64,000 bases of DNA. It comes from Leifsonia sp. 1010. Lineage in GTDB: Bacteria > Actinomycetota > Actinomycetes > Actinomycetales > Microbacteriaceae. The notes beneath the pieces are model-generated. The model made no database searches. It was not told the origin of the DNA and was given only the letters and a program-made list of their open reading frames with translations. Of the stretch, positions 19,833 to 28,359 are shown in pieces. Both the position numbers and the translations under genes were made by a program. Numbering within the stretch: position 1 is the stretch's first letter; every line of letters starts with the position of its first letter. Location of the stretch: NCBI RefSeq assembly GCF_031455295.1, contig NZ_JAVDSL010000002.1:310001-374000 (forward strand). Reading direction: 5' to 3'.

Positions 19833-21578
19833 CTACTTCGCCTGTGCGGCGAGCAGCTGGTCGCGCACCTTGCGGCGGATGACCTTGCCGACGATGGAGC
19901 GCGGCAACTCATCCACCTGCACGACGTGCTTCGGGACCTTGTACGGGGTGAGGCAGTCGCGGCCGAATGCGCGGATGGCCTCCTCGTCGAAGGATGCGCC
20001 GGGCTCCATCACGACGGCGGCGACCACGTCTTCGCCGCCGCGGCGGTGGGGGAGTCCGACCACGGCGATGTCGGCGACCCCCGGGAAGGACCGCAGGGCG
20101 TCCTCCACCTCGGTCGGCGACACGTTGAAACCGCCGGTGACGATGAGCTCCTTGATGCGGTCGACGATGCGGACGAACCCGTCCTCATCCATCGTCACGA
20201 TGTCGCCGGTGCGGAACCAGCCGTCGTCGGAGAACACCTTGGCGGTCTCGTCGGGCTTCCGCCAGTAGCCCGAGAACACCTGCGGACCCCGTGCGAGCAG
20301 CTCGCCCTCCTCGCCGAACGGGCGGTCGATCGACGGGTCGTCCGGATCGGCCACGCGCAGCTCCGTGCTCGGCAGCGGCAGGCCGACCGTGCCCTCGCGA
20401 CGGGTCGCGCCCACCGGGTTCGCCATCAGCACCGGCGAGCATTCGGAGAGACCGTAGCCTTCGACGAGGTAGCCGCCGGTCTCGTGCTCCCAGAGGTCGA
20501 CGATGCCCTGCGGCAGGCTCATGGCTCCCGAGATGGCGATCTGGATGCCCGAGAGCGACACCTTGCGCTTCTCGGCCGCCTGCACCAGCCGTTCGTAGAT
20601 CGGAGGGACAGCGGGCAGGAAGGTCGCCGGGTGCTTCTTCACCACATCCAGCACCAGGTCGGGGTCGAACTTCGGGAACAGCACCAGCCGCGCCCCCATG
20701 CTCATCGCGAAGGTGAGGCAGAGGGTGAGCCCGTAGGCATGGAAGAGGGGGAGGACCGCGTAGACGACCGACGTGCCGCGCTCGATGGTCGGCACCCACG
20801 CGCGGGACTGAGCCGCGTTCACGTTCAGGTTGCCGTGACTGAGCATGGCGCCCTTCGGCGTTCCGGTGGTGCCGGAGGTGTACTGGATGAGGGCCAGGTC
20901 GTCGCGCTCCGGGCGCGGGGAGGACTTCGCGATCCGGCGGGAGGCGACCAGCGAATCCCACGAGATGGTTCCGGACACCTTCGCGGTCAGCTGCTCGCGG
21001 GCCTTGCGCGCCGCCGGGACGGGGAGCCGCAGAGCGATCCGCTTGGAGGCGGGCATAGCGCGGGTGAGGTCGACGGAGATGATCGTGGTCACGCCGAGGT
21101 CGGCGGGGAGGTCCTGCACGGTGGCGGCGACCTTGTCCCAGACGATGGCGACGGTCGCGCCGTGATCCTCGAACTGGTGGCGGAGCTCGCGCGGCGTGTA
21201 CAGCGGGTTGTGTTCGACGACCACGGCGCCGAGGCGCAGGACGGCGTAGAACGCCGCGACGTGCTGAGGACAGTTCGGCAGCACGAGCGCGACGCGGTCG
21301 CCCTTCGAGACGCCGAGCTTCCGCAGGCCCTCGGCGGCACGCGCGATCTGGTCGCCCAGTTCGGCGTACGTGGTGGTCGCGCCGAAGAACTCCAACGCGA
21401 CGTGCTTGCCGTAGGTCTTCACCGACTCGTCGATGAGGTGGGAGAGGGACCCGGCGGGCACCTCCACATCGGCCGGGACGCCCGGCGCATAGCCGGCGAG
21501 CCAGGGCTTGGTGCTGTACGGGAGGTGCTCGGCGCCCGCGGTCGCGGCTCCGTCGCTCGTCGCGCTGTCGGTGGTCAC
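19833..21578 (-). CDS. fadD: Long-chain fatty-acid-CoA ligase
   Basis: 581-residue adenylate-forming enzyme that activates fatty acids to acyl-CoA. Motifs in order: the ATP loop YTSGTTGTPKG, EGYGLSECSPV, and the hinge region WFRTGDIVTMDEDGFVRIVDRIKELIVTGG, ending PRSIVGKVIRRKVRDQLL with the catalytic lysine. The GTG at 21578 is 7 bases after TAGGCT, a -10 box that overlaps the stop codon of the upstream NAD(P)-binding gene; a separate leaderless transcript is likely. Acyl-CoA chemistry is shared with the converging thioesterase gene. Confidence 0.93.
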   Translation of the reverse strand: MTTDSATSDGAATAGAEHLPYSTKPWLAGYAPGVPADVEVPAGSLSHLIDESVKTYGKHVALEFFGATTTYAELGDQIARAAEGLRKLGVSKGDRVALVLPNCPQHVAAFYAVLRLGAVVVEHNPLYTPRELRHQFEDHGATVAIVWDKVAATVQDLPADLGVTTIISVDLTRAMPASKRIALRLPVPAARKAREQLTAKVSGTISWDSLVASRRIAKSSPRPERDDLALIQYTSGTTGTPKGAMLSHGNLNVNAAQSRAWVPTIERGTSVVYAVLPLFHAYGLTLCLTFAMSMGARLVLFPKFDPDLVLDVVKKHPATFLPAVPPIYERLVQAAEKRKVSLSGIQIAISGAMSLPQGIVDLWEHETGGYLVEGYGLSECSPVLMANPVGATRREGTVGLPLPSTELRVADPDDPSIDRPFGEEGELLARGPQVFSGYWRKPDETAKVFSDDGWFRTGDIVTMDEDGFVRIVDRIKELIVTGGFNVSPTEVEDALRSFPGVADIAVVGLPHRRGGEDVVAAVVMEPGASFDEEAIRAFGRDCLTPYKVPKHVVQVDELPRSIVGKVIRRKVRDQLLAAQAK

Positions 21579-21588
21579 GGCGGCAAGC

Positions 21589-22251
21589 CTACGCGGAGGC
21601 GACCTGCGCCCGCACGGCGTCCTCGATCGGGGTGTCGCCGCCGATGACCTCCCACTGGCGGCCGATCGCCGCGGGCTCGTCGAGCACGACGGCGATGAGG
21701 GTGGCGACGTCCTCGCGGGCGATGCTGCCGCGCGGAACGCTGTCGCCGAGCGTGATCCGCCCGGTTCCCTCGTCGGTGGTGAGGCCGCCCGGGCGGACGA
21801 TGGTCCAGTCGAGCCCGGAGGCGCGGAGCGCCGTGTCGGCGTCGCGCTTGGCGTCGACATAGGCCTTCCACACCGGGTCGGCGTCGTCGACGGGAGCGTC
21901 TACGCCCCAGGCCGAGACCTGCACGAAACGGCGGATGCCCGCCTTCGCTGCCGCCTCCTGCGACTTCACCGAGCCGCCGTAGTCGACGGTGCGCTTCCGC
22001 TCGATGCCCGAGCCGGCTCCGGCCCCGGCGGTGAAGACGACCGCGTCGCAGCCGCGGATCGCCTCGGCGAGGGCGTCGGCGTCCGCCTTCTCGATGTCGA
22101 CAAGCACCCCGAGACCGCCGAGGCGGTAGACGTCCTCGGCGTGCTCGTCGTTGCGGACGACGCCGACGAAGTCGTCACCGCGGTCGTAGAGCACCCGCAT
22201 GAGCTGCTGGGCGACTTTTCCGTGGGCTCCGATGATCGCGACTCGAGTCAT
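21589..22251 (-). CDS. NAD(P)-binding atypical SDR (NmrA-like) protein
   Basis: 220-residue Rossmann-fold protein. The N-terminal dinucleotide motif is IIGAHGKVAQQLMRVL, followed by VVFTAGAGAGSG and YVDAKRDADTAL, with the lysine of the SDR active-site region. Such single-domain proteins are NAD(P)H sensors or reductases of unknown substrate. The ATG at 22251 was chosen because the Rossmann motif begins at residue 4; a longer frame adds a sequence without similarity. fadD begins 10 bases downstream. Confidence 0.85.
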   Translation of the reverse strand: MTRVAIIGAHGKVAQQLMRVLYDRGDDFVGVVRNDEHAEDVYRLGGLGVLVDIEKADADALAEAIRGCDAVVFTAGAGAGSGIERKRTVDYGGSVKSQEAAAKAGIRRFVQVSAWGVDAPVDDADPVWKAYVDAKRDADTALRASGLDWTIVRPGGLTTDEGTGRITLGDSVPRGSIAREDVATLIAVVLDEPAAIGRQWEVIGGDTPIEDAVRAQVASA

Positions 22252-22350
22252 GACCCCATCCTTCCACCGTGCGTCGGCGGGATGCGACACGCGTCCGCCT
22301 GGCGCGAACGCTCTCGGCGTTCGGGCCAGGCTCTGTTACCGTCGAGTCCA

Positions 22351-22652
22351 TGACCGCCCTGCTCGAGCTCCTCGGACGCGCCTTCGCGTCCGCGCTCGGG
22401 ATGCTCGGCGGCGGCAGCCCCGCCGGCGTCGTCGCGCTGGCCGGTGTGGCCGGCGCCCTCGGCCTCGTTGCGGTTGTGGCTGCGGCGGCACTTCGGTCGG
22501 TGGCGGCTCTCGCCGCCTCCCTGCGGGTGCGCTCCGCGTGGTCCCGGCCGATCCTGCCCGCCGCGGGATGGCTCGCCGAGAGCCAGTCGGCTCCGGACGC
22601 CGACGGCCGGCCGCGGCCCAGAGCGCCCGGCGCCTCCCTGCCGGTCGCGTAG
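22351..22652 (+). CDS. DUF6412 small membrane protein
   Basis: 100-residue protein with two hydrophobic stretches (GVVALAGVAGALGLVAVVAAAALRSV is the main one) and an Arg/Pro-rich C-terminus. The ATG at 22351 is 7 bases after TACCGT, so leaderless translation is possible; an in-frame upstream extension is charged and arginine-rich. It precedes a YidC/Oxa1 paralogue by 90 bases, and I recall this small family next to such genes in Microbacteriaceae. Function unknown; a helper of the insertase is inference. Confidence 0.7.
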
Positions 22653-22742
22653 CCGCATCCCCGTATCCCGCCACCGGGCGGACGGCGGTGCCGCGCGACC
22701 AGACGCGTCCGCATCCGTCCGAATCGCAGGGACCACACACTC

Positions 22743-23516
22743 ATGGACTTCTTCTCCTGGCCGCCCATCGCGGCCCTCCTCGACGGGGCGTACGGCCTCG
22801 TCACCGCCCTCTCCGCCGCCGTCGAGCCGATCGCCGGAACCGCCGCCGGCCTCGTCGCCGTCGTCGTGCTGACGCTGCTCGTCCGCGTCGTCCTCATCCC
22901 CGTCGGCGTCAGCCAGGTGCGCGCCGAGTACAGCCGCCGGCGGATCGCTCCGCGCCTCGCCGAGCTGCAGCGCCGCCACAAAGGCGACCGCGAGACCCTC
23001 GCCCAGAAGACGATGGAGCTGTACCGCGAGGAGCAGGTGTCGCCGTTCGCCGGGATGCTGCCGCTGCTCGCGCAGATCCCCGTCGTGACGCTGCTGTACG
23101 CCGTTTTCACGCATCCCACCATCGCCGGGCACGCCAACGCGCTGCTCGGGGAGCACGCCTTCGGGGCGCCTCTCGGCACCAGCTTCGTCGGGCTCACCGG
23201 CGCCGGGGCCGGGGTCTGGCCGGCAATACTCGTCTACTTCGGCGTCCTCGCGTTGATCGCCATCGTGACCACGGTCTCGCGGCGCGTGCTGACGCTGCCG
23301 CAGCCGGAAGGCTCGACGGCGCCGGTCGGGATGCTGCGGGCGCTGTCGTTTTTGCCCTATGTGACGGTGGTGTTCGCGGCGTTCGTCCCGCTCGCGGCCG
23401 CCGTCTACATCCTGACCTCGACGACGTGGACGGTCGCCGAGCGGTGGACGCTGCGCCGGCTCCTCGATCCGGCGCGCCGTGCCGGGGGATCGACGCGGCC
23501 GACGACGTCGCACTGA
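22743..23516 (+). CDS. YidC/Oxa1-family membrane protein insertase
   Basis: 257-residue polytopic membrane protein. The Oxa1 core begins at about residue 45 with ALVVLTLLVRVVLIPVGVSQVRAEYSRRRIAPRLAELQRRHKGDRE, with the conserved arginine-containing cytoplasmic hairpin, and continues with FAGMLPLLAQIPVVTLLYAVFTHP. It lacks the long basic C-terminal tail of the essential YidC, and it is not beside rnpA/rpmH, where the main yidC of actinobacteria lies; it is therefore probably a second paralogue that inserts membrane proteins. It is preceded by the DUF6412 gene. Confidence 0.85.
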   Translation: MDFFSWPPIAALLDGAYGLVTALSAAVEPIAGTAAGLVAVVVLTLLVRVVLIPVGVSQVRAEYSRRRIAPRLAELQRRHKGDRETLAQKTMELYREEQVSPFAGMLPLLAQIPVVTLLYAVFTHPTIAGHANALLGEHAFGAPLGTSFVGLTGAGAGVWPAILVYFGVLALIAIVTTVSRRVLTLPQPEGSTAPVGMLRALSFLPYVTVVFAAFVPLAAAVYILTSTTWTVAERWTLRRLLDPARRAGGSTRPTTSH

Positions 23517-23579
23517 GGAAAGCACAGACGGATGGCGCAGAGCCGGTACTGAGCGGTCGCACAGCCCGCGGGTGGCACG

Positions 23580-23915
23580 ATGGACGGCATGTGGAGACGC
23601 GCATCGGGTGATCGATCGGCGACGGGCGGGGGCTCGGAGGTGACGGGACGCGGGCCCGGGTTGGGCGTCGGCGTCCAGGTCTATGTGCGTGAGCACGATC
23701 CGGCGTCGTCGGACGACTGGATCGGCGAGCCGACGGGCGTGATCATCGCGCCGGGCGATCGCGGGCTGCGCAACGTCTACGGACCCCAGGACGGGCTGAC
23801 GACGTGGACGGTGTCGTTCTTCGAGCCGCAGCACCGCCGCGACGGACGCGGACCGTACGAGACCGCGATCATCCCGGCGTCACTGCTGGTCGCCGAGGAG
23901 CCGTACGACCGCTGA
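23580..23915 (+). CDS. Hypothetical protein
   Basis: 111 residues at most. No family is recognised. The C-terminal 75 residues form a compact unit (VGVQVYVREHDPASSDDWIGEPTGVIIAPGD ... WTVSFFEPQHRRDGRGPYE ... PASLL) that reads like a small beta-rich domain; the first 25 residues are poor in pattern. The ATG at 23580 or 23589 could be used, and neither has a good ribosome binding site. It starts 63 bases after the YidC paralogue and is probably in the same transcript. Confidence 0.55.
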   Translation: MDGMWRRASGDRSATGGGSEVTGRGPGLGVGVQVYVREHDPASSDDWIGEPTGVIIAPGDRGLRNVYGPQDGLTTWTVSFFEPQHRRDGRGPYETAIIPASLLVAEEPYDR

Positions 23916-23982
23916 TGCTCCGCATCCCGCCGCGCCGCTGAACCGGTTCGGCAACCCACTACCTCCGGGCGCGCCGCGAACC

Positions 23983-23988
23983 TACAAT
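23983..23988 (+). promoter_or_regulatory. -10 box, leaderless arrangement
   Basis: TACAAT lies exactly 6 bases before the ATG at 23995. It is the clearest -10 in this part of the window and fixes the start of the next gene. Confidence 0.6.
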
Positions 23989-23994
23989 GTCGGC

Positions 23995-24723
23995 ATGTTC
24001 GTCGAGGGCACCCTTCGATGGCAGGTCACGGAGGACTGCCCGTGGGACCTGCTCGTCGCCCTCGCCGTGCGTGAGCTCGCCGGCCTGCACGGCCGGGTCG
24101 AGCCCGCGCTTCCGCGACTCGAGCCTGCGGTGGTCCCTGTGCTGCATTCCGGGCGGACGGAGGCGGTGGACGGGCGCGGTGCGTCGGGGCCGCTGCCGAC
24201 CACCCGGCCGGCTCCGCTCATCCATCCCGCGCGTCCGGCGGGCAGGCCGGCCGCCCCCACGACCGAGCCGGATGCGGCGCGGGAGGACGGCGCCGCGGCC
24301 CTGGTGCGGCAGTGGGAGGCGTGGTTCGAGGTGGCGGCCGACCGGCACCGCCGCCTGACCGCGCCGCTGCTGCGACCCCCGCACTTCGAGGCGTTCGACC
24401 GGGTGATCGAACTGCAGGATGCCGTGATCGCCCACTACGACGCGGCCGCCGGGTGGGCGACCGCGCGGCACGCCGAGTACCTGGCGGACAGCGCCGAGCA
24501 CCACGCCCGCCGCGCCGCCGACATCGTGGACGTCGTGCGCGAGCGGGAGCACGAGCTCCGGCGTCAGGCCGGGTACTTCCGGCTCGACATCGACGTGCTG
24601 CCGCTCGCCGAGAAGGGCACCTGGATCGTCGGCCCGCACACCGTGGTGGTCAGTGCGTCGCTGCGGAACGACTCCGTGGCATTCCGCGACTGGCTGCGCC
24701 CGCTGGTGGCCGCCCTCGTCTGA
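23995..24723 (+). CDS. Hypothetical protein
   Basis: 242 residues; not recognised. The N-terminal 40 residues (GTLRWQVTEDCPWDLLVALAVRELAGL) are followed by a Pro/Ala/Arg-rich linker of about 60 residues, then an ordered C-terminal half of about 130 residues with a helical region (WEAWFEVAADRHRRLTAPLL ... AEYLADSAEHHARRAADIVDVV) ending in WIVGPHTVVVSASLRNDSVAFRDWL. No signal peptide or membrane segment is seen. The leaderless start is fixed by TACAAT 6 bases upstream. It converges on an aldo/keto reductase gene. Confidence 0.75.
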   Translation: MFVEGTLRWQVTEDCPWDLLVALAVRELAGLHGRVEPALPRLEPAVVPVLHSGRTEAVDGRGASGPLPTTRPAPLIHPARPAGRPAAPTTEPDAAREDGAAALVRQWEAWFEVAADRHRRLTAPLLRPPHFEAFDRVIELQDAVIAHYDAAAGWATARHAEYLADSAEHHARRAADIVDVVREREHELRRQAGYFRLDIDVLPLAEKGTWIVGPHTVVVSASLRNDSVAFRDWLRPLVAALV

Positions 24724-24752
24724 CGCCCGACGACGCGCCACCCGCGAAGGGA

Positions 24753-25757
24753 TCAGGCGGGGCGCTTGGCGGGGGATGCCGTGAGCGCCGGGTCGGTCTG
24801 GGCGACATCCCCGACGGCCTCGTCGATGCGCGCCATGATGTCGCCCGAGAGCCGCACCCCCGCAGCCGCGGCGTTCGACCGCACCTGCTCCGGGCGCGAC
24901 GCGCCGACGATCGCGCCGGACACGTTCTGGTTCTGCAGCACCCACGCCACGGCGAGCTGCGCCATGGTGATGCCGAGCTCGTCCGCGATGGGCTGAAGCC
25001 CCTGCACCGCGGTCAGCACCTCGTCGCGCATGAATCCGCGGATGGCGTCGGCGCCGCCCTTCTCGTCGGCCGCGCGGCTGCCCTCCGGCGCCTGCTGTCC
25101 GGGCTTGTACTTGCCGGTGAGCACGCCCTGGGCGACCGGCGACCAGACGATCTGCGAGATCCCGAGCTCGCCCGAGGTGGGCACGACCTGCTTCTCGATG
25201 ACGCGCCACAGCATCGAGTACTGCGGCTGGTTGGAGATGAGCTGGATGTTCAGCTCCTTGGCGAGCGCGTGTCCCGCGCGCAGCTGGTCCGCCGTCCACT
25301 CGCTGACGCCGATGTAGAGCGCCTTGCCGGCACGGACGACGTCCGCGAAGGCCTGCATCGTCTCTTCGAGCGGCGTCTCGTGGTCGTACCGGTGCGCCTG
25401 GTACAGGTCGACGTAGTCGGTGCCGAGGCGCTGCAACGAGCCGTCGATCGACTCGAGGATGTGCTTGCGCGAGAGGCCGACGTCGTTGTGGCCCTTCGGG
25501 CCGGTCGGCCAGTAGACCTTGGTGAAGATCTCGAGGGAGGCGCGGCGCTGGTTCCTGAGAGCGTCGCCCAGCACCTGCTCCGCGACGGTGTTGGCGTAGG
25601 CGTCCGCGGTGTCGAACGTCGTGATCCCCGCGTCGAGGGCGGCGTGCACGCACTCGGTCGCCGTGTCGTTCTCGACCTGGGAGCCGTGGGTGAGCCAGTT
25701 GCCGTAGATGATCTCCGAGATCTTGAGACCGCTGTTGCCGAGGTACCTGAATTCCAT
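24753..25757 (-). CDS. Aldo/keto reductase, Kv-beta-like subfamily
   Basis: 334-residue NADPH-dependent reductase of the TIM-barrel aldo/keto reductase fold. The start MEFRYLGNSGLKISEI and the later TTFDTADAYAN, KVYWPTG and YVDLYQAHRYD provide the Asp, Tyr, Lys and His of the active site; the C-terminus ends in the usual NADP-binding region (IVGASRPEQVRSNAAAAGV). The ATG at 25757 lies exactly 6 bases after TACGTT on the minus strand. It is divergent from dinB across a region holding a 64-bp palindrome. The physiological substrate is unknown. Confidence 0.92.
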   Translation of the reverse strand: MEFRYLGNSGLKISEIIYGNWLTHGSQVENDTATECVHAALDAGITTFDTADAYANTVAEQVLGDALRNQRRASLEIFTKVYWPTGPKGHNDVGLSRKHILESIDGSLQRLGTDYVDLYQAHRYDHETPLEETMQAFADVVRAGKALYIGVSEWTADQLRAGHALAKELNIQLISNQPQYSMLWRVIEKQVVPTSGELGISQIVWSPVAQGVLTGKYKPGQQAPEGSRAADEKGGADAIRGFMRDEVLTAVQGLQPIADELGITMAQLAVAWVLQNQNVSGAIVGASRPEQVRSNAAAAGVRLSGDIMARIDEAVGDVAQTDPALTASPAKRPA

Positions 25758-25780
25758 GCCCCCAACGTACGTCGCCGGGT

Positions 25781-25844
25781 CCGCGAAGTGCACGTCGTGG
25801 TCGCTATTCGCCGGTTTTAGCCGCCACGACGTGCACTTCGGCGG
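25781..25844. repeat. 64-bp palindrome between the aldo/keto reductase and dinB
   Basis: The arms are CGAAGTGCACGTCGTGG (17 bases, perfect) and its complement CCACGACGTGCACTTCG (25824-25840), with CCGC on the left and GCGG on the right as a further one-gap extension. The 23-base loop contains GCTA and TAGC, which could pair further. It lies upstream of both genes, 12 bases beyond the reductase -10 box and 43 bases before the dinB start. A long symmetric operator or an intergenic repeat are the alternatives. Confidence 0.85.
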
Positions 25845-25886
25845 AGGAGGGTCCCGCGTGTCGGCGGCGGGTGAGAAGCTGGAGTC

Positions 25887-27161
25887 GTGGGACGAGCGGA
25901 CGGCAGCGAGCGGCAGGTGAGCGCGGCCGACGTCGACGACTCCGAGTCCGCCATCCTGCATGTCGACATGGATGCGTTCTTCGCGTCCGTCGAGCTGCTG
26001 GAGCGCCCGGATGCCCGCGGCAAGCCGGCGATCGTCGGGCATGCGGGCGGCCGCGGTGTCGTGACGAGCGCGACGTATGAGGCGCGACGGTACGGCGTGC
26101 GGAGTGCCATGCCCATGTCGCAGGCGCTCCGGCTGTGCCCGAACGCGATCATCCTGCCGCCCCACTACGACCGCTACACCGAGTACTCGGCGAAGGTGAT
26201 GGACATCTTCCGGGAGGTCACGCCGCTGGTGGAGCCGCTCAGCATCGACGAGGCGTTCCTCGACGTGTCGGGCGCCCGTCGCCTGCTCGGGTCGCCGCGC
26301 CGCATCGCCGAGCTGATCCGGTCGCGGGTGCAGGAGGAGACCGGGCTGACCTGCTCGGTCGGGGTCGCGGCGACGAAGTTCATGGCGAAGCTCGCCTCGG
26401 GCCGCGCCAAGCCGGACGGCCTGCTGGTCATCCCGCGGTCCGAGACGCTCGCCTTCCTCCGCCCGCTCCCGGTGGGCGCGCTGTGGGGCGTCGGGGCGAG
26501 CACGCAGGCGTCGCTGGAGCGGATGGGGCTGCTCACGGTCGCCGACCTCGCGGACGCCCCGCTGCACGTGCTACAGAAAGCCGTCGGCGATGCGAGCGGA
26601 CGCAAGCTCCACGAGCTCGCGAACGGCCGGGACGAGCGCAGCATCGTCACCGAGTCCCGCGAGAAGAGCATCGGCCACGAGAACACCTTCGGCACCGATG
26701 TGGGCGACCTCGACGTCCTCCGCCGCGAGTTCCTGCGCCTGTCGGGCCGGGTCGGCGAGCGGCTCCGCAAGCACGCGATGATCGCCCGCACGGTGTCCAT
26801 CAAGGTGCGATTCTCCGACTTCCGCACCATCACGCGGTCGCGCACGCTGGCGGAACCGACCAACGTCGGACGCCGCCTGTTCGAGGAGGCATGGGATGTG
26901 TTCGGCGCCCTGAACCTCGACGTCCGGCAGACGCCGCTGCGGCTCATCGGCGTCCGCGCGGAGCAGCTGCTCGACGCGGGCGGCGACGCGGTCGCCCTGT
27001 GGGATCCGGACGAGGAGTGGCGCGAGACCGAGCGCACCCTCGACGCGGTGAGCGCACGGTTCGGCCGGGGGATGATCGGACCGGCCTCACTGGTGCGCCG
27101 CGCGCGCGACGCCGACCAGGAGGAGCGCGACGGCCGCAACCCGAAGTACGTGAGCGACTGA
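25887..27161 (+). CDS. dinB: DNA polymerase IV
   Basis: 424-residue Y-family translesion polymerase. The catalytic palm starts with ILHVDMDAFFASVEL (metal-binding Asp) and contains SIDEAFLDVSG (Asp-Glu pair); thumb (helix-hairpin-helix, GRLLTVADLADA), little finger and a C-terminal tail follow. The GTG start at 25887 gives 20 residues before the palm; the exact start is uncertain because no ribosome binding site or TANNNT box is close. No beta-clamp motif could be assigned with confidence. Confidence 0.93.
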   Translation: MGRADGSERQVSAADVDDSESAILHVDMDAFFASVELLERPDARGKPAIVGHAGGRGVVTSATYEARRYGVRSAMPMSQALRLCPNAIILPPHYDRYTEYSAKVMDIFREVTPLVEPLSIDEAFLDVSGARRLLGSPRRIAELIRSRVQEETGLTCSVGVAATKFMAKLASGRAKPDGLLVIPRSETLAFLRPLPVGALWGVGASTQASLERMGLLTVADLADAPLHVLQKAVGDASGRKLHELANGRDERSIVTESREKSIGHENTFGTDVGDLDVLRREFLRLSGRVGERLRKHAMIARTVSIKVRFSDFRTITRSRTLAEPTNVGRRLFEEAWDVFGALNLDVRQTPLRLIGVRAEQLLDAGGDAVALWDPDEEWRETERTLDAVSARFGRGMIGPASLVRRARDADQEERDGRNPKYVSD

Positions 27162-27204
27162 ACGGGTCTGGCCGCGTCGGGTGCCGGGCGTTACGGTTGG
27201 CTGC

Positions 27205-27537
27205 ATGACGAACATCTCGCTCAAGCTCGCGGAGACCCTCAGCGCCTCCGGCATCAAGTCGGTCTACGGCGAGCCCGTCGTCGTCGACGGGACCACCATC
27301 GTGCCGGTGGCGGCCGTCCAGTTCGGTTTCGGCGCGGGAGTCGTGGGCGAGGGCGGCGAGGACGCTCCCGGCGGCGGTGGCGGCGGAGGATGGGCCGTGC
27401 CCTTCGGCGCATACGTCTCCGACGAGACCGGGGTCCGGTTCCGCCCGAACCTGATCACGCTCCTGGCCGTCGGCATCCCCTTCGTCTGGGTGGCCGGGCA
27501 TGCCTGGTCGCGCGTGATCCGCGCGCTCAAGAAGTAG
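27205..27537 (+). CDS. GerW/YtfJ-family sporulation-like protein
   Basis: 110-residue protein of the GerW (Spore_YtfJ) family, found also in many non-sporulating actinobacteria, where its role is unclear. Diagnostic parts are GIKSVYGEPVVVDGTTIVPVAAVQFGFGAG, a glycine loop (GGEDAPGGGGGGGWAVPFGAYV), and a C-terminal hydrophobic anchor (LITLLAVGIPFVWVAGHAW). The ATG at 27205 is 7 bases after TACGGT, so a leaderless start is plausible; a GTG 24 bases upstream adds only MPGVTVGC. Confidence 0.86.
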   Translation: MTNISLKLAETLSASGIKSVYGEPVVVDGTTIVPVAAVQFGFGAGVVGEGGEDAPGGGGGGGWAVPFGAYVSDETGVRFRPNLITLLAVGIPFVWVAGHAWSRVIRALKK

Positions 27538-27550
27538 CGACGCCCCAGAC

Positions 27551-27579
27551 GTAACACCGTGCCCTCAGCGGACTAGTAT
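27551..27579 (+). promoter_or_regulatory. Promoter of the thiamine-regulated operon
   Basis: GTAACA (27551-27556, four of six matches to TTGACA) and TAGTAT (27574-27579) are separated by 17 bases. Transcription would begin at about 27586, just before the TPP riboswitch. Confidence 0.55.
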
Positions 27580-27587
27580 TGGGGGCG

Positions 27588-27678
27588 AACACGGGAGTCC
27601 GGTGAGCCGGGCTGAGAGGAGACTTCTCCAAGTCTCGACCGTCGAACCTGATCTGGGTCATGCCAGCGCAGGGAGGCC
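27588..27678 (+). ncRNA. TPP (THI-box) riboswitch
   Basis: The conserved THI-box halves are both present: CGGTGAGCCGGGCTGAGA at 27600-27617, and the ACCTGATCTGGGTCATGCCAGCGCAGGGA region at about 27646-27674. It lies between a good promoter and the ykoE start. Thiamine pyrophosphate should turn off the operon by hiding the ribosome binding site, which lies about 35 bases after the element; no clear terminator stem with T-run is seen, so control of translation is more likely. Confidence 0.95.
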
Positions 27679-27724
27679 ATCTCACATCCCGTGCCCTGTT
27701 CCGCTGAATGAAAGGGCACGTCCA

Positions 27725-28354
27725 GTGCATGCAACTCTTCTCTCCACGTCCACCGGCGCGCGGTCGCGCGTCTTCCGCTGGCGCGTCGTCGACATCGTCG
27801 TCGCCAGCGTCGTCGCCGTCGCGTCCGGCGTCGTCTTCTGGGTCTGGGGCATCGTCCAGAACCCGATCTCGGGCCCGGTCGGGGCCGTCCTCCCGGGCTT
27901 CCAGGGCATCCTGAACGGCCCGTGGCTGTTCGCCGGGGTGCTCGTGGCGCTCATCGTGCGGAAGCCCGGCGCCGCGCTGTTCGGCGAGGTCGTCGCGGCG
28001 ACCGTCTCGGCGCTGATCGGTACGCAGTGGGGATTCGCGACGCTGCTCTCCGGCGTCGTGCAGGGGCTCGGCGCCGAGATCGTCTTCGCGCTGTTCCTCT
28101 ACGCGAACTGGCGCCTCGTGCCCGCCCTCCTGGCGGGCGCCGGCGCGGGGATCGCCGAGTCGATCCTCGACCTCCTGTACTGGTACCCCGGGTCGAAGCC
28201 CGAATTCGCGATCACGTACGCGATCACCACGACGATCTCGGGCATCGTGGTCGCGGGCCTCGGCTCGTGGCTTCTCGTCCGCGCACTCGCGAAGACGGGG
28301 GCGCTCAGCCGCTTCGCCGCGGGCCGCGAGTCGCGGACGGCGTCGCGGGCCTGA
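27725..28354 (+). CDS. ykoE: Thiamine-precursor ECF transporter, S component YkoE
   Basis: 209-residue membrane protein of the YkoE family, the substrate-binding subunit for hydroxymethylpyrimidine or thiamine in ECF transporters. Hydrophobic segments include VVDIVVASVVAVASGVVFWVWG, PWLFAGVLVALIV, FGEVVAATVSALIG and GIVVAGLGSWLLVRALA. GTG 27725 is preceded by GAAAGGG with an 8-base gap. It is the first gene after the TPP riboswitch, which strongly supports the substrate. The stop lies a few bases before the ATPase gene. Confidence 0.93.
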   Translation: MHATLLSTSTGARSRVFRWRVVDIVVASVVAVASGVVFWVWGIVQNPISGPVGAVLPGFQGILNGPWLFAGVLVALIVRKPGAALFGEVVAATVSALIGTQWGFATLLSGVVQGLGAEIVFALFLYANWRLVPALLAGAGAGIAESILDLLYWYPGSKPEFAITYAITTTISGIVVAGLGSWLLVRALAKTGALSRFAAGRESRTASRA

Positions 28355-28359
28355 CGGCC

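Noticed and set aside
23939-23944. Further SigL-type -35 (TGAACC) near the hypothetical gene at 23995
   Set aside because: No CGTG-type -10 follows at 16 bases, while a normal TACAAT -10 box is present nearer to the gene.
27588-27678. T-box or FMN element
   Set aside because: The conserved halves are those of the TPP element, and the downstream ykoEDC genes agree with it.
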